Origin: Paraburkholderia piptadeniae
GTDB lineage: Bacteria > Pseudomonadota > Gammaproteobacteria > Burkholderiales > Burkholderiaceae
Assembly: GCF_900007165.1 (NCBI RefSeq)
Contig: NZ_CYGY02000016.1
Span: forward strand, 1 to 51,140
Length of the DNA: 51,140 bases
Reading direction: 5' to 3'
A model generated the notes under the pieces. It was not told the DNA's origin and did not search any database. It saw only the letters and a list, made by a program, of their open reading frames with translations. The translations under genes were made by a program, and so were the position numbers. Positions 35,863-44,801 of the stretch are shown piece after piece; position 1 is the stretch's first letter, and each line of letters opens with the position of its first letter.

Positions 35863-36243
35863 ATGAACGTGCTCGTCGTTGACGACAATGAGTTTGTTGC
35901 GGACAGTCTGGCGTTCCTGCTGGACTGCTATGGCCACCATGTTGTCGTGGCCTACGATGGTGAAACCGCGCTCACGCTGCTTCGTACGGGCGCCTTTGAA
36001 GTCACTTTCCTTGACGAGAACCTGCCCGACATCAAAGGCAGTGCCGTCGCACTGTCGCTCAAGGAAACGCCGGTTCACCCCGGGCCTTTCCTCGTCTCCA
36101 TGACGGGGGATGCTGACAGCCAGGGAGACGTTGCGTGGCTCTTCAACGTCTGTCTGCAGAAGCCGTTCTCCTCCAAGGCACTCATGCAGGTCATCGAAGA
36201 CGTTCCATGCAGCAGCGATGCGATTACTCTCGAGGCTGCCTAG
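35863..36243 (+). CDS. Single-domain response regulator
   Basis: A 126-residue CheY-like receiver protein. MNVLVVDDNEFVADSLAFLL holds the acidic pair, EVTFLDENLPDIKG the phosphoacceptor Asp (about residue 51), LVSMTGDAD the switch Thr and VCLQKPFSSKAL the Lys. There is no output domain, so it probably works through protein contact or in a phosphorelay. AGGAATG stands before the ATG. The gap on the left (35412-35862) is AT-rich near 35740-35830 and may carry its promoter. A partly decayed receiver fragment lies shortly downstream. Confidence 0.88.
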   Translation: MNVLVVDDNEFVADSLAFLLDCYGHHVVVAYDGETALTLLRTGAFEVTFLDENLPDIKGSAVALSLKETPVHPGPFLVSMTGDADSQGDVAWLFNVCLQKPFSSKALMQVIEDVPCSSDAITLEAA

Positions 36244-36377
36244 GCGCACAACAAATTGTTGTTGCAGGTGATAGCCTGGTCGGGCGATTACGGGTTCGTG
36301 CAAAACCTGGCATGGATGGCAAATCCGAAATGCCGTTGCTTACGACGGCAGCTCGCCAGGATTTGAAACCGGTTAAA

Positions 36378-36428
36378 GGTTGCATGGCGCACATCTCGTC
36401 CCTTGACCATATACACGACAGGCTCAGC
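36378..36428 (-). pseudogene. phoU 3'-end relic
   Basis: On the minus strand 17 codons read AEPVVYMVKGRDVRHAT. The intact PhoU encoded at 38578-39285 has AEFVIYVVKGQDVRHLT near its C-terminus, so 12 of 17 residues match. No other part of phoU is visible nearby. It is probably a scrap left by an old duplication or rearrangement. Confidence 0.6.
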
Positions 36429-36450
36429 GCGTTGTTTATTGTCCTGACGT

Positions 36451-36570
36451 AAGCCGACGTTGCGGTATCGGACTGATTCGTGCGATGCCCGTCGTGGATG
36501 GTATCGGACTGATTCGTGCCTTGCAGGCCCTGGCGCTACCGTCGGGGCCAATTATCCTGACCTCCGAATC
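36451..36570 (+). pseudogene. Receiver-domain relic with internal 18-bp duplication
   Basis: The frames give ADVAVSD then, after disruption, MPVVDGIGLIRALQALALPS and GPIILTSE. These are the phosphoacceptor and switch strands of a response regulator receiver. TATCGGACTGATTCGTGC occurs twice (about 36465 and 36501), one copy breaking the frame with stop codons. Sequence further right (to 36690) keeps an open frame without motif. Confidence 0.55.
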
Positions 36571-36903
36571 CAGAAAGAGACCGCGGCCGCGAATATTCGC
36601 TCGTATTTGCAAGCGATTTCCCGCTCCGGTGCAAAACCTCCACGTGCGTGTTCATTGCTACGACTTGCCGACGAAGGCAGTCAATACATGAGCGTCAACG
36701 GTGCAGTGCATATGAGAGAGACGACAGGCCAAGCGTATTTTCCGTATTGAAGTGCATATACACGTGACTGATAGGTACGCCACCCTTGCGCTGTCTCAAA
36801 TATCGTAAACGCGTATGTTCCGTACCAATTTTACTGTGTTAAAGATACCGCTCACGTTCGCCAAACGGTCGGCGACATCTCAAAACAACGGGTCTTGGAA
36901 ACT

Positions 36904-37107
36904 ATGCCTTCAGGTACTGTCAAGTGGTTCAACGATGCAAAGGGTTTTGGTTTCATCACACCGGATGATGGCGGCGAGGCCCTATTCGCGCACTTCTCTG
37001 AAATTCAGGGAAAAGGCTTCAAGTCCCTGCAGGAAAACCAGCGTGTGACCTTTGATATCAAGCAAGGGCCAAAGGGTAAGCAAGCAGCGAATATCCAGCC
37101 GCAGTAA
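36904..37107 (+). CDS. Cold-shock protein, CspA family
   Basis: A 67-residue single-strand nucleic-acid-binding protein. RNP1 is KGFGFITP and RNP2 is LFAHFSEI, within [20 protein letters not shown] and the following barrel. It acts as an RNA chaperone. A second paralogue is encoded at 47978-48181 on the other strand; most residues are identical, with differences mainly in the second half (QGKGFKS versus KTEGFKS and near the end). The region upstream to 36780 has no gene and probably forms a long 5' leader, usual for csp genes. Confidence 0.93.
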   Translation: MPSGTVKWFNDAKGFGFITPDDGGEALFAHFSEIQGKGFKSLQENQRVTFDIKQGPKGKQAANIQPQ

Positions 37108-37448
37108 CCGTTGCCGTTCCTTGCCGCACAGACAAGGCTCTCAGCAAGAAATCTTGCACAGCTGCTGTCTATGGGATAAAGAGTGTGCATATGCATGGGT
37201 ATTCAAACGAGACCCGTAACAGCGATTTCTCGCCCGGGTTGCTCAACTGGCGGCGCTGGAGGCTAGCACGTGGTCTTGTACTGTATGCGGTCGCAACTAT
37301 CCGACGCCCCTAGTTCCTGCGCGGCACTCATTCGCCGACGGTACACCGGGATTCAGTTGCCCGTGCCGGACACCCGCGTGTTTACGTGTCGCACGGACGC
37401 GCTCGCGGAACGGAATGCCATGAATCTCGACATCACTGGGAGACTCAG

Positions 37449-37781
37449 ATGCGCGATGTGCCATGCATCGAATCTTCTTCATTTCTTGGGCGAAAGACGC
37501 TGCGCATGCTGGCGCGCGATGCCAAACACCCCGGCGCCGCGCTCGTGTATTGGCTGGGAATAGCAGAGCCGTCACATGAGGCGAACTTCTTCGAAGCGAC
37601 GCAAAAATTTGGTTCACTGATGCAGCTCGTTCTGCCCGACGAGCGACCTGGTGTGTTTGTGAACCGGAGTGCCGTTCTCGCCGTCCAGGATTTTGGCGTC
37701 GTGAAACGACTGGTTTTCAAGGACAAGTCCTCGCTCGAGGTCCGATACAACGGTCCTTCCAGGGACCTCTGCGACGCGTGA
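37449..37781 (+). CDS. Hypothetical protein, 110 residues
   Basis: A soluble protein of unknown family. The C-terminal half has a beta-strand pattern (GVFVNRSAVLAVQDFGVVKR, LVFKDKSSLEVRYNGPSRDL) that resembles small beta-barrel domains. The N-terminal half (LGRKTLRMLARDAKHPGAAL) looks helical. GGGAGACTCAG before ATG 37449 supports that start over an upstream in-frame ATG at 37386. No close neighbour suggests a role. Gaps 37108-37448 and 37782-38030 contain nothing recognised. Confidence 0.55.
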   Translation: MRDVPCIESSSFLGRKTLRMLARDAKHPGAALVYWLGIAEPSHEANFFEATQKFGSLMQLVLPDERPGVFVNRSAVLAVQDFGVVKRLVFKDKSSLEVRYNGPSRDLCDA

Positions 37782-38030
37782 GCAGCAGCACGATGTCTCC
37801 TAAGCCTTTGTGCGGTTCATTCCGGTGCTTGCATGGAAAGGTGCTAATCGACAGTAGCCGACTACCCGACCGTGACCAGCGTGTGGACGTGCATTCTTAG
37901 ATTAGATGTGCCTCTAGTTAATGTCGGTGACCCGTTGGGCGAATGCATTTCATCAGGGGAAACGGTCTGAGTCAGACCTGAATTTTTGGTCTAAAGTTGT
38001 TAATCGCTATGCCGCGCAGACTAGGAGGGC

Positions 38031-38096
38031 ATGGCGATAACTCGCCGTGTATTTGAACCTGAAGTACGTTCGCCGGCAGTAAGAACAGACAAATAA
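38031..38096 (+). CDS. Possible 21-codon leader ORF
   Basis: TAGGAGGGC stands immediately before ATG 38031, a near-ideal ribosome-binding site. The frame MAITRRVFEPEVRSPAVRTD ends after one more codon, 18 bases before the next gene. It could be a translated leader coupled to the gene at 38115, or the decayed start of a lost gene. Confidence 0.3.
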   Translation: MAITRRVFEPEVRSPAVRTDK

Positions 38097-38114
38097 CTGA
38101 GAGAGAGTTTCACT

Positions 38115-38396
38115 ATGGGAAAAATTGCCAGCAGAGGGCTGTCTGGTGATAGTGAGCACAGGCTTGCCTTCAAGGTTGAACTTGCTCGCGGAGTCTCGCA
38201 TATTGCCAGTACGCTGACACCAGCCAGCACGACCGCCGCAGTGGCAGAAGTTTTGGACCAGTTTATTGTGGACCGCGGAGCCGGAGGCTTCGAAGCATTT
38301 CGTCTTCTGCTTGCTGAAGACCTCGAAAACCGAGGATGTTTGCGGGGTGCCGAAGTGGTCAAAATTTATGTACGGAAGCAACGGGTCAAGGATTAA
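38115..38396 (+). CDS. Hypothetical protein, 93 residues
   Basis: A small soluble protein, not recognised. It begins MGKIASRGLSGDSEHRLAFK. Helical regions are likely at VSHIASTLTPASTTAAVAEVLDQF and FEAFRLLLAEDLENRG (residues about 27-50 and 59-74), and a basic tail YVRKQRVKD ends it. GAGAGAG lies ten bases upstream of the ATG. A longer frame on the opposite strand overlaps it and looks like an antisense shadow. No function is proposed. Confidence 0.5.
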   Translation: MGKIASRGLSGDSEHRLAFKVELARGVSHIASTLTPASTTAAVAEVLDQFIVDRGAGGFEAFRLLLAEDLENRGCLRGAEVVKIYVRKQRVKD

Positions 38397-38577
38397 CCTC
38401 AGTGCAAGTGACATGAACTTCGACTGGTTCTCTCGCCTTGTTGACGGAGTGTCTCGATGCGACGGAAGTACCGGACTAGCCAAATGCTCGCGGTCAAAAC
38501 ACCTGCCAGCTTGAGCGGGATGAAGGTCTCTCGACGAGCTGACTTGGCGTTCGTGCATTCTCGAAGTGTGAGCCTGC

Positions 38578-39285
38578 TCAGCCTCGCAGCACCTCTTCTT
38601 CGAGCTGCTCGACAGTCAGATGACGAACGTCCTGACCTTTGACGACGTAGATAACGAATTCGGCGATGTTCGTGGCATGGTCGCCGATGCGCTCGATGGC
38701 CTTGGCGACAAACAGGTAATCAAGGCCGTTAGAGATTGCCCAAGGGGCGTTGTTGAGGTAAACAACGAGCCTGCGCACAAACGCACGAAATTCATTGTCA
38801 ATGGCTTTGTCGTCACGAGCGATTTGCGCGGCGGCGACGATATCCATTCTTGCGAATGCGTCGAGAGCGTCACGCAGGATGCGCAATGCCATCTCGCCCG
38901 AATTTCTCAATTCGATGATGTTGACGACGGACACAACACCGCTTTCGTGAATTCGCCGCAATCGCTTGGCGATTTTTCGCGCTTCGTCGCCGGCGCGCTC
39001 AAGATTCGTGACACATTTGGATGTCGCCATGAGCAGGCGCAGGTCACGTGCTGCAGGTTGGCGTCGGGCAATTACGTTGTTGACTTCATCATCAATCTCA
39101 ACTTCCAGCCGGTTGAGATGCTGCTCCTCCTCGATGACCTGAGAAAAAGTAGACGCGTTGAATGCGTTCAACAACTCGAGAACGAGAGATACCTGCGACT
39201 CGACGAGTCCGCCCATCTCAAGCAGTTTCGTCGATAGCTGATTCAGTTCAGCGTCAAACTGACTGGAAAGGTGCTTGTCTGGCAT
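38578..39285 (-). CDS. phoU: Phosphate signalling protein PhoU
   Basis: A 235-residue all-helical protein made of two PhoU repeats. It begins MPDKHLSSQFDAELNQLSTK. Metal-binding signature segments appear in both halves: ERAGDEARKIAKR in the first and ERIGDHATNIAEFVIYVVKG in the second. PhoU represses the PhoR/PhoB response and controls Pst-driven phosphate uptake from the cytoplasmic side. No pst, phoB or phoR genes are in the window, so this is an isolated and possibly secondary copy. GAGGACGAGAA precedes the ATG. A 17-codon relic of a phoU 3' end lies at 36378-36428. Confidence 0.92.
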   Translation of the reverse strand: MPDKHLSSQFDAELNQLSTKLLEMGGLVESQVSLVLELLNAFNASTFSQVIEEEQHLNRLEVEIDDEVNNVIARRQPAARDLRLLMATSKCVTNLERAGDEARKIAKRLRRIHESGVVSVVNIIELRNSGEMALRILRDALDAFARMDIVAAAQIARDDKAIDNEFRAFVRRLVVYLNNAPWAISNGLDYLFVAKAIERIGDHATNIAEFVIYVVKGQDVRHLTVEQLEEEVLRG

Positions 39286-40003
39286 TTCTCGTCCTCAGCC
39301 GACCTGAACACGGCCCAACGTCGCCGGGTGAAGTGTACGAGTCGGACTCTATCAATGGCAGAAAGCGTATCCGTCATCGAAAAGTGTATATACAGTATTA
39401 TCGTAAGCCCGCAGGGTAAGCCGTGCAATGACATCGCGACAGTTGCGTGCGTGGTCCTCGTGCTGCTGGTGAAGGGTCGCCGCTAAAAAACGAAGATGTT
39501 CAGAGCCGAGGAATTGGTCGCGCCGCGCGCCGTGTACGTGTGCTGCTGAAGTCTGCTTCGTTTGTGTTCTCGTTCGATATCAGGCGCCAAAGCCGTGACA
39601 TCCATGTGGCATGCGGTACATCGGATTCGCCGACTCATGTCCGGGTGGATGGGTTTTTCTTCGGTCAAATAGAGCGCGTGAGAATCAAACTGAACGGTTC
39701 GGTCACAAGCGGCCTGCACGGCGAGTCCAGCCGATTCAGCCTCCCTCTTCGGAGTCGAAAGCGCCAAGCACGCCAAGAGCTTCAATCCTTTTCGTGCGCG
39801 AAGCAGGCGGAAAAAGCCGAGCTTATGGCGACACGAATCCACCAAAAGGTGGTTCACCCTCATAGCGTCTTGACCCGCTTTGAACCCCGTCGGGCCGCAG
39901 CGACTTTTTCGGGACAGCAAGGGCACCCGCCGGTTTACGCTCTCCACCGAGTGTGCAAGTATCTTCGCCAGCGCGTATCCCGCACACCTTTGCGAGGTTC
40001 AGA
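39286..40003. other. Intergenic region without secure gene
   Basis: About 720 bases. Long frames overlap on both strands (39447-40082 plus, 39483-39947 minus), but each lacks a plausible start and any motif. A non-coding RNA or decayed gene is possible; I could not identify one. Confidence 0.35.
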
Positions 40004-41311
40004 ATGGCCTGGAAACTCTGGAAAACCGAGAAGCGGCAAGACGAGACGCGAAGCTGGCCAAGCGATACGCACGAGTCGTTAAAGCAGCTTTTGGATATGC
40101 ACCTGGGCAGCGGCGCGGCACCGTTCGTGAGCTGGGCCGCGCCGGGCATCACATTCACGACCGATGTCGAAACGCTTGCCCGAAACGGAGTTCGGGGATA
40201 TCAGCTTGCCCTGTGGTTCTGGCTGTTTGCCGAGAAACACGGCACTATCCCGGCAAAAATGGTGCGCGAATCTTTCTGTCTGCTCGCCGACGCAGCACAG
40301 CCATCGTCTGGCGACAAGATTGGCGCGCTTTTCGACCTCGAAAACCGCTTGGCGCGTTCTGTCGAGGCCATTTCCGCCGAACAGCGCACCTTCCGACAGG
40401 AGGGCTTGTCCGTGGAGCTACCAATGGAGTTCTTTCTGGCCACGGGCTTACTCCGGCTTGCACCGGAGTCTCCTTATGCCGGGAACGACGGCGCCGGCCT
40501 GCAGGGCAACGACTACAAGCTGGCCGACTGTTTTCGCCATGCAACCGAGGAGGCGCTGTCGATTTTCCGGCCGATGATAGACGCGGTCGACTTTGATGCA
40601 AAAGTGCTGCCCAACTGGAGATGGAGCGCTCGTCCCGGCGCTACCGAGCGACACCTGCAACGACGCCATAACAATCCGCTTTTCCCCCTGCATCGCCAGA
40701 TGGTGACGGCTCACGAGGTCTATGAGGCACGTCTCGCCGATGCTCAGGCCCTTCAGGACATCAGGAACGAGCTTAATGAGGTTAGCTGCTCGTTCTCCCA
40801 GACGACTGAACTGCCGTTAAACTGGCAGTCCTTCCTCGAAGCATATCGGGACCACGTCGACAGACTCGATGAACGTAGCCTCGTCGCTGGCGGACAGAAC
40901 GCGTCACTCGGTGACGCAATTGCAAGCCTGCGCACCGACATCCTCACGACCTGGCGCGCTTCGATTCACAAGAACCGGCACAGCCTTGCCACCTTGGAGC
41001 AGGAAGAAGCGAAACGGGCCGAGCGACGCGCGCTGCTGTATGGATGCGACTGGACCGCTCAGCTTTTAAGCCACGGGTCCCTGATACCGCCAGAAGAGGT
41101 CGTTCCTGCCCTGCTGAGCGAGTCCGCCCCTGAGCTGGAGAAGGCGGTGACAGGCCTGCAGGCCGAACCACGGCTGCATGAGATGCTTGCGCAATGTTGT
41201 GCCACTGCGCATCGGCTTGTGAACGAACTTCGCGCGGCCGGTCACAATCTTCCCGATATCGGCGACAAGCTTCGGATTCTGGATGGTGCGCCCGGACAGT
41301 TGCGGGCCTGA
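40004..41311 (+). CDS. Hypothetical protein, 435 residues
   Basis: A large soluble protein of unknown function, predicted mostly helical, without signal peptide or membrane segment. It begins MAWKLWKTEKRQDETRSWPS. Trp-rich spots (LALWFWLFAEKHG, LPNWRWSARP) and a coiled-coil-like region (SIHKNRHSLATLEQEEAKRA, about residues 330-350) are visible. GCGAGGTTCAG precedes ATG 40004, and the frame opens 51 bases earlier without such a site. Codon use looks like a true gene. It lies upstream of the SWIM zinc-finger gene, separated by 420 bases that contain a repeat. Confidence 0.7.
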   Translation: MAWKLWKTEKRQDETRSWPSDTHESLKQLLDMHLGSGAAPFVSWAAPGITFTTDVETLARNGVRGYQLALWFWLFAEKHGTIPAKMVRESFCLLADAAQPSSGDKIGALFDLENRLARSVEAISAEQRTFRQEGLSVELPMEFFLATGLLRLAPESPYAGNDGAGLQGNDYKLADCFRHATEEALSIFRPMIDAVDFDAKVLPNWRWSARPGATERHLQRRHNNPLFPLHRQMVTAHEVYEARLADAQALQDIRNELNEVSCSFSQTTELPLNWQSFLEAYRDHVDRLDERSLVAGGQNASLGDAIASLRTDILTTWRASIHKNRHSLATLEQEEAKRAERRALLYGCDWTAQLLSHGSLIPPEEVVPALLSESAPELEKAVTGLQAEPRLHEMLAQCCATAHRLVNELRAAGHNLPDIGDKLRILDGAPGQLRA

Positions 41312-41544
41312 TTTCCTTCGTGGTGCGCCATGTCTACTTCGTCTGCATGAGCGCTGACGTCATCCAGCTTCCACTGTACTTATTTGCTATGCGTTCGTGA
41401 CCTGTTGGCTGTTACCTGTGGGTCGACCGGGGATGCATGAAACACAGCCGAGGCTGTCACTTCAACGCTGAGCGAGCAAGGCAGGCCGTGGCCCGCCGAC
41501 TGCACGTGCCTGCGTCGTGCGTCGACATCACTGGGCTCATCCCT

Positions 41545-41660
41545 TCCGGATAAGGAGGACCTATGCGCGTGCTGATGGGGTCAAGCCAGTGCGGAGCGAC
41601 GCATCGCGCGTGGCGTGAAGACGAACTAATATCGTACTACCCGCTCGCGGCAATGCGAAC
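41545..41660. repeat. SDR-leader repeat, copy B (leader part inverted)
   Basis: Positions 41545-41576 match the SDR leader and start at 31260-31291 in 31 of 32 positions, but in opposite orientation. They are followed at 41577-41660 by sequence about 80-85% identical to 31292-31375 in the same orientation. An SDR body is not present here: the ATG opens a frame unrelated to the SDR after five codons. No other recognised feature lies in 41312-41735. Confidence 0.7.
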
Positions 41661-41735
41661 ACCCTCACTTACACGGCGCTGCGCGGCGGACGGGCTAGAA
41701 TTCTCAGTCGACTCACGTAGAGACAGATGCACGCC

Positions 41736-43510
41736 ATGCCCAGCCACACATCGCTTCACGATGTCCTCACCCTCGCTGAAATCGAGTCGCTCGTTGACCC
41801 GAAGACGTTCGCCCGGGGCAAGGCCTATTTCCACGACGGGGCGGTATCGCGGCTCGAGGAGCGGGACGGCGTGCTCCGCGCCAATGTGCGCGGTACACAT
41901 CGTTATGGCGTTGGGCTTGGTGTGGCGACGACGGCGAACTGACCTACGAATGCAACTGTCCGGTCGGCGACGACGGCATCTTTTGCAAACATGCCGTCGC
42001 GGTCGCGCTGTCGTGGCTCGAGAATACCGGGGAGGAAGTGTTTCATTCCGACGAGTCGCAGCCGGCAAAGCCCCGCAGGAAGCGCAAGTCCTATGAAGAA
42101 CTGATTCGCGAATATGTGGCAACGCTGAGCGAGGACACAGTGCGCGACCTGCTGCTCGAGGCTGTCGAGCGCGACATGACGCTGCGCGACAAACTGCTTT
42201 TTGCAGCGCGCGCAGCGGCCGCCAGCGACCTTCCGAGCATGAAGACCGCGGTACGGCAGGCGACATGCGTTACGCGGCCGCTCGACTGGCGCGAGGCCGG
42301 CGCGTACGGCGATGGACTGGTGTCACTCGCGGACATGTTGCGCCAGCGGCTTGCCGGCCCCCACGCCGCCCAGGTAGTCGAGCTTGCGGAATTAGCGATT
42401 GCCGGCGCCGAAAAAACTCTTGAGCAGATTGATGACTCCGGCGGCGATGTGATGCCCGCCATCATGGAGCTCGCCGTCGTACACCTCGAAGCGTGCGTGC
42501 AGACCCGGCCCGACCCGACGAAGCTTGCCGAGCGACTGTTCCGTTGCCAGACCGAAGGCGTATGGGACACGTTCTACGACGTTATGCCGGCTTACGCCGA
42601 GGCGCTGGGCGACCAGGGACTTCGCAGATACCGCGAGCTTGTGGAGAACGGCTGGGACGGTCTACCGGCACTGCCACCGGGTAATGACTATCGCAGGTCG
42701 TTCGACCCCTTGCGCATGCGACTGGAAACTGCGATGACTTCGCTGGCGGAACTTGACGGCGACGTCGACGCATTGATTCGTATCCGCTCAAAGGACCTGT
42801 CTAGTGCCTACCGCTTTCTGCAGGTCGCAGAGCTTTGCGCGAAGCACGAGCGTCATGACGAAGCGCTGGCCTGGGCGGAGCGCGGGCTCGAGGAATGCGG
42901 GAGAAACACGGACCAGCGGCTGCTCGACTTCTGCATTCAGGAATACCTGCGTCGCGGCGAGTTCGCAAAGGCCGACGCGAGCGCGTGGCAGCGCTTCGAG
43001 ATGCGGCCCGTGGCCGAGGCATTTACCGCCTTGATGAACGTCGCCAGAACTACCGGCCTGCATGATGCGACACGCGAACGCGCCCTCAGTTATCTCTGGT
43101 CGCTCGTTCGCACTGAGGAGGCTCCCACCAAAGGGAAGCGCAGCTTTTGGCATTCGATGACGCGCACGGAACTGGTCAGAATTTTTCTCGATGGGCGCGA
43201 CCCCGATATGGCCTGGGTAACGTTCTGCGGCGGCCCGGTTGCGACCCACATGTGGGCAACCATGGCGTCGGTTCGCGCGAAGTCCCATCCCCGCGACGCC
43301 ATCGCACTGTATCATCGCTTGCTGCCCGTTGCGGCCGAGAGTGGAACACGGAATGCCCGGTATGACGAGGCATTCGGCATTGTGCAGACCGTCTGGAAGT
43401 TGCGGGCGCAACTGAATGAGCACATCGAGTTTGCGAGCGAGCTCGAGAGCATTCGTGAAACCTATCGCGCGAAGCGCAACTTCATGAAACTGCTGGCGAC
43501 GCTGGGATAG
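41736..43510 (+). pseudogene. SWIM zinc-finger protein gene, frameshifted
   Basis: Two plus-strand frames together encode a SWIM-domain protein of about 591 residues. The first (MPSHTSLHDVLTLAEIESLV, then FARGKAYFHDGAV) is the usual N-terminus before a SWIM finger. The second contains the finger itself: YECNCPVGDDGIFCKHAVAV, ligands C-x-C and C-x-H. It then continues for nearly 500 residues of helical repeats (AEHxx-type, for example ERHDEALAWAERGLEECGRN). Adding one base between CTT and GG at 41918/41919 restores GLWCGDDGELTYEC. SWIM fingers bind DNA or protein. As given, only the C-terminal part from an internal GTG near 42038 could be made, without the finger. Confidence 0.85.
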
Positions 43511-43655
43511 CGTGCTTCGGGTTGCGCGGAGAGTGCAGGGTGAATCGAAAGCAATATGCAATTCGACCGCCAACCGTCCCGGGTTTGATAAATGTCGGTC
43601 ACGCGTCCTTCGCTGACATCACGGGTAGCGGTCCAGTATGGTTCGCGGTTAATAC

Positions 43656-44051
43656 TTATGGACCGGGGTGCCCCCACTTTTCGTCCGCCATCGAAGGCCA
43701 GTGGTCCTTGTCGAACCCGGGCTCATCCTTGAGTCGCTGGGCCGGAATGTCTACGACGAAACACCTGTCGATTGCATCCAGGGTCAGCGCGCTCCACGGG
43801 ACTGCGTGCAGCGTATCACCGATGCCGAGGAATCCCCCGGTCGAGAGGACTGCATAGGCAATCCGTCCGCTTCGCACGTCCAGCATGATGTCGGATATCT
43901 TGCCCACGTGTTCGCCATCGGATGACATGACCTTGTTGCCATTGAGCGTGGTCGCTGCCATCACCTCTGGTCCGGGCCCCGCGCTGACAGTGCTGCCAAC
44001 GATTTTCGCGCCGGTACCGGACGGGGGCATCCGCGGGTCGGGCGTAGTCAT
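43656..44051 (-). CDS. PRC-barrel domain protein
   Basis: A 131-residue protein with one PRC-barrel: NGNKVMSSDGEHVGKISDIM, LDVRSGRIAYAVLSTGGFLG and HAVPWSALTLD (about residues 38-95). The N-terminal 30 residues are Pro/Gly-rich. PRC-barrels occur in RNA-processing (RimM), photosynthetic and stress-related proteins; small stand-alone copies are common in Burkholderiales and of unknown role. ATG 44051 is selected because GGAG lies six bases before it; a second ATG directly upstream (44054) is also possible. A longer frame from 44129 has no support. Confidence 0.85.
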   Translation of the reverse strand: MTTPDPRMPPSGTGAKIVGSTVSAGPGPEVMAATTLNGNKVMSSDGEHVGKISDIMLDVRSGRIAYAVLSTGGFLGIGDTLHAVPWSALTLDAIDRCFVVDIPAQRLKDEPGFDKDHWPSMADEKWGHPGP

Positions 44052-44387
44052 CATTTGCTCCGGATGTAGAAAACACGGTGAGTCGCAAGCCGCGTGCCAG
44101 ATAGGCGAAGAGACGTGAGCGCAATTCACAATCGGAGATACGTCGAACGGGCATGACTTTGACCTGGAGAGAACCCCAACTGGTTGGGACGGCTTCGCGT
44201 TCGCCGTAGCGAGCGCGCGACGAATGACAACGTGATGTCACTTACCGCCGGCTGCTTGTGTGAGGCGCTGGCCGCGCAGGCATGCGAAGTGCTATAGCGC
44301 TTTTGAGAGCATCGGTGCGCGTTTGCGCTTCGATTTTCTCTCGATAACGTCGCTGCGCCGCAGATGCGGGAGTTTTTGGAGAAAATC

Positions 44388-44519
44388 ATGAGAATCGTGA
44401 CCACACTGTTGCTCGCTGCCATGGCTCTTCTTGCCGCATGCAACACCATCGCTGGCGCCGGCGAAGACATTTCAAAGGGCGGACAAGCCATCCACCGAGG
44501 CGCCGAAGAAGCGAAGTAG
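44388..44519 (+). CDS. Entericidin A/B family lipoprotein
   Basis: A 43-residue lipoprotein. The signal sequence MRIVTTLLLAAMALLAAC ends in a lipobox with lipidated Cys18. The mature part NTIAGAGEDISKGGQAIHRG then EEAK carries the entericidin pattern NTxxGxGxDxxxxGxxIxxxA. Entericidins are small cell-envelope lipoproteins linked to stress and bacteriolysis in enteric bacteria; in Burkholderiales they are abundant and their role is less clear. TTGGAGAAAATC before ATG is a good ribosome-binding site. Confidence 0.9.
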   Translation: MRIVTTLLLAAMALLAACNTIAGAGEDISKGGQAIHRGAEEAK

Positions 44520-44801
44520 CGTACCGATATGCAGTGGGGCGGCTGAAAAGGCCATATGATTCCCAATTTGAGTTCGTCAGCGGGCATCTACGCGCTGATA
44601 GTCATATAAGAGTCGAGAAGAACGGGTAACCGGCGAACCGGGCATCCTCCTTCCCGGTACAAACTGGCTCTGAACACAAGGCGCGTTGCGTCAACCAGGC
44701 GAAGCGTCAGAGAAGGCGTAACACGTCTGCACGTTTCGGCGCGGCATGTGTATGCTGCTGCGTCACCTGATAGCAGGCCCCTGGCTCGGAATGGACTGTA
44801 G

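Noticed and set aside
38007..38558. A 183-codon minus-strand frame.
   Set aside because: No motif, poor start context, and it covers a better-supported small plus-strand gene.
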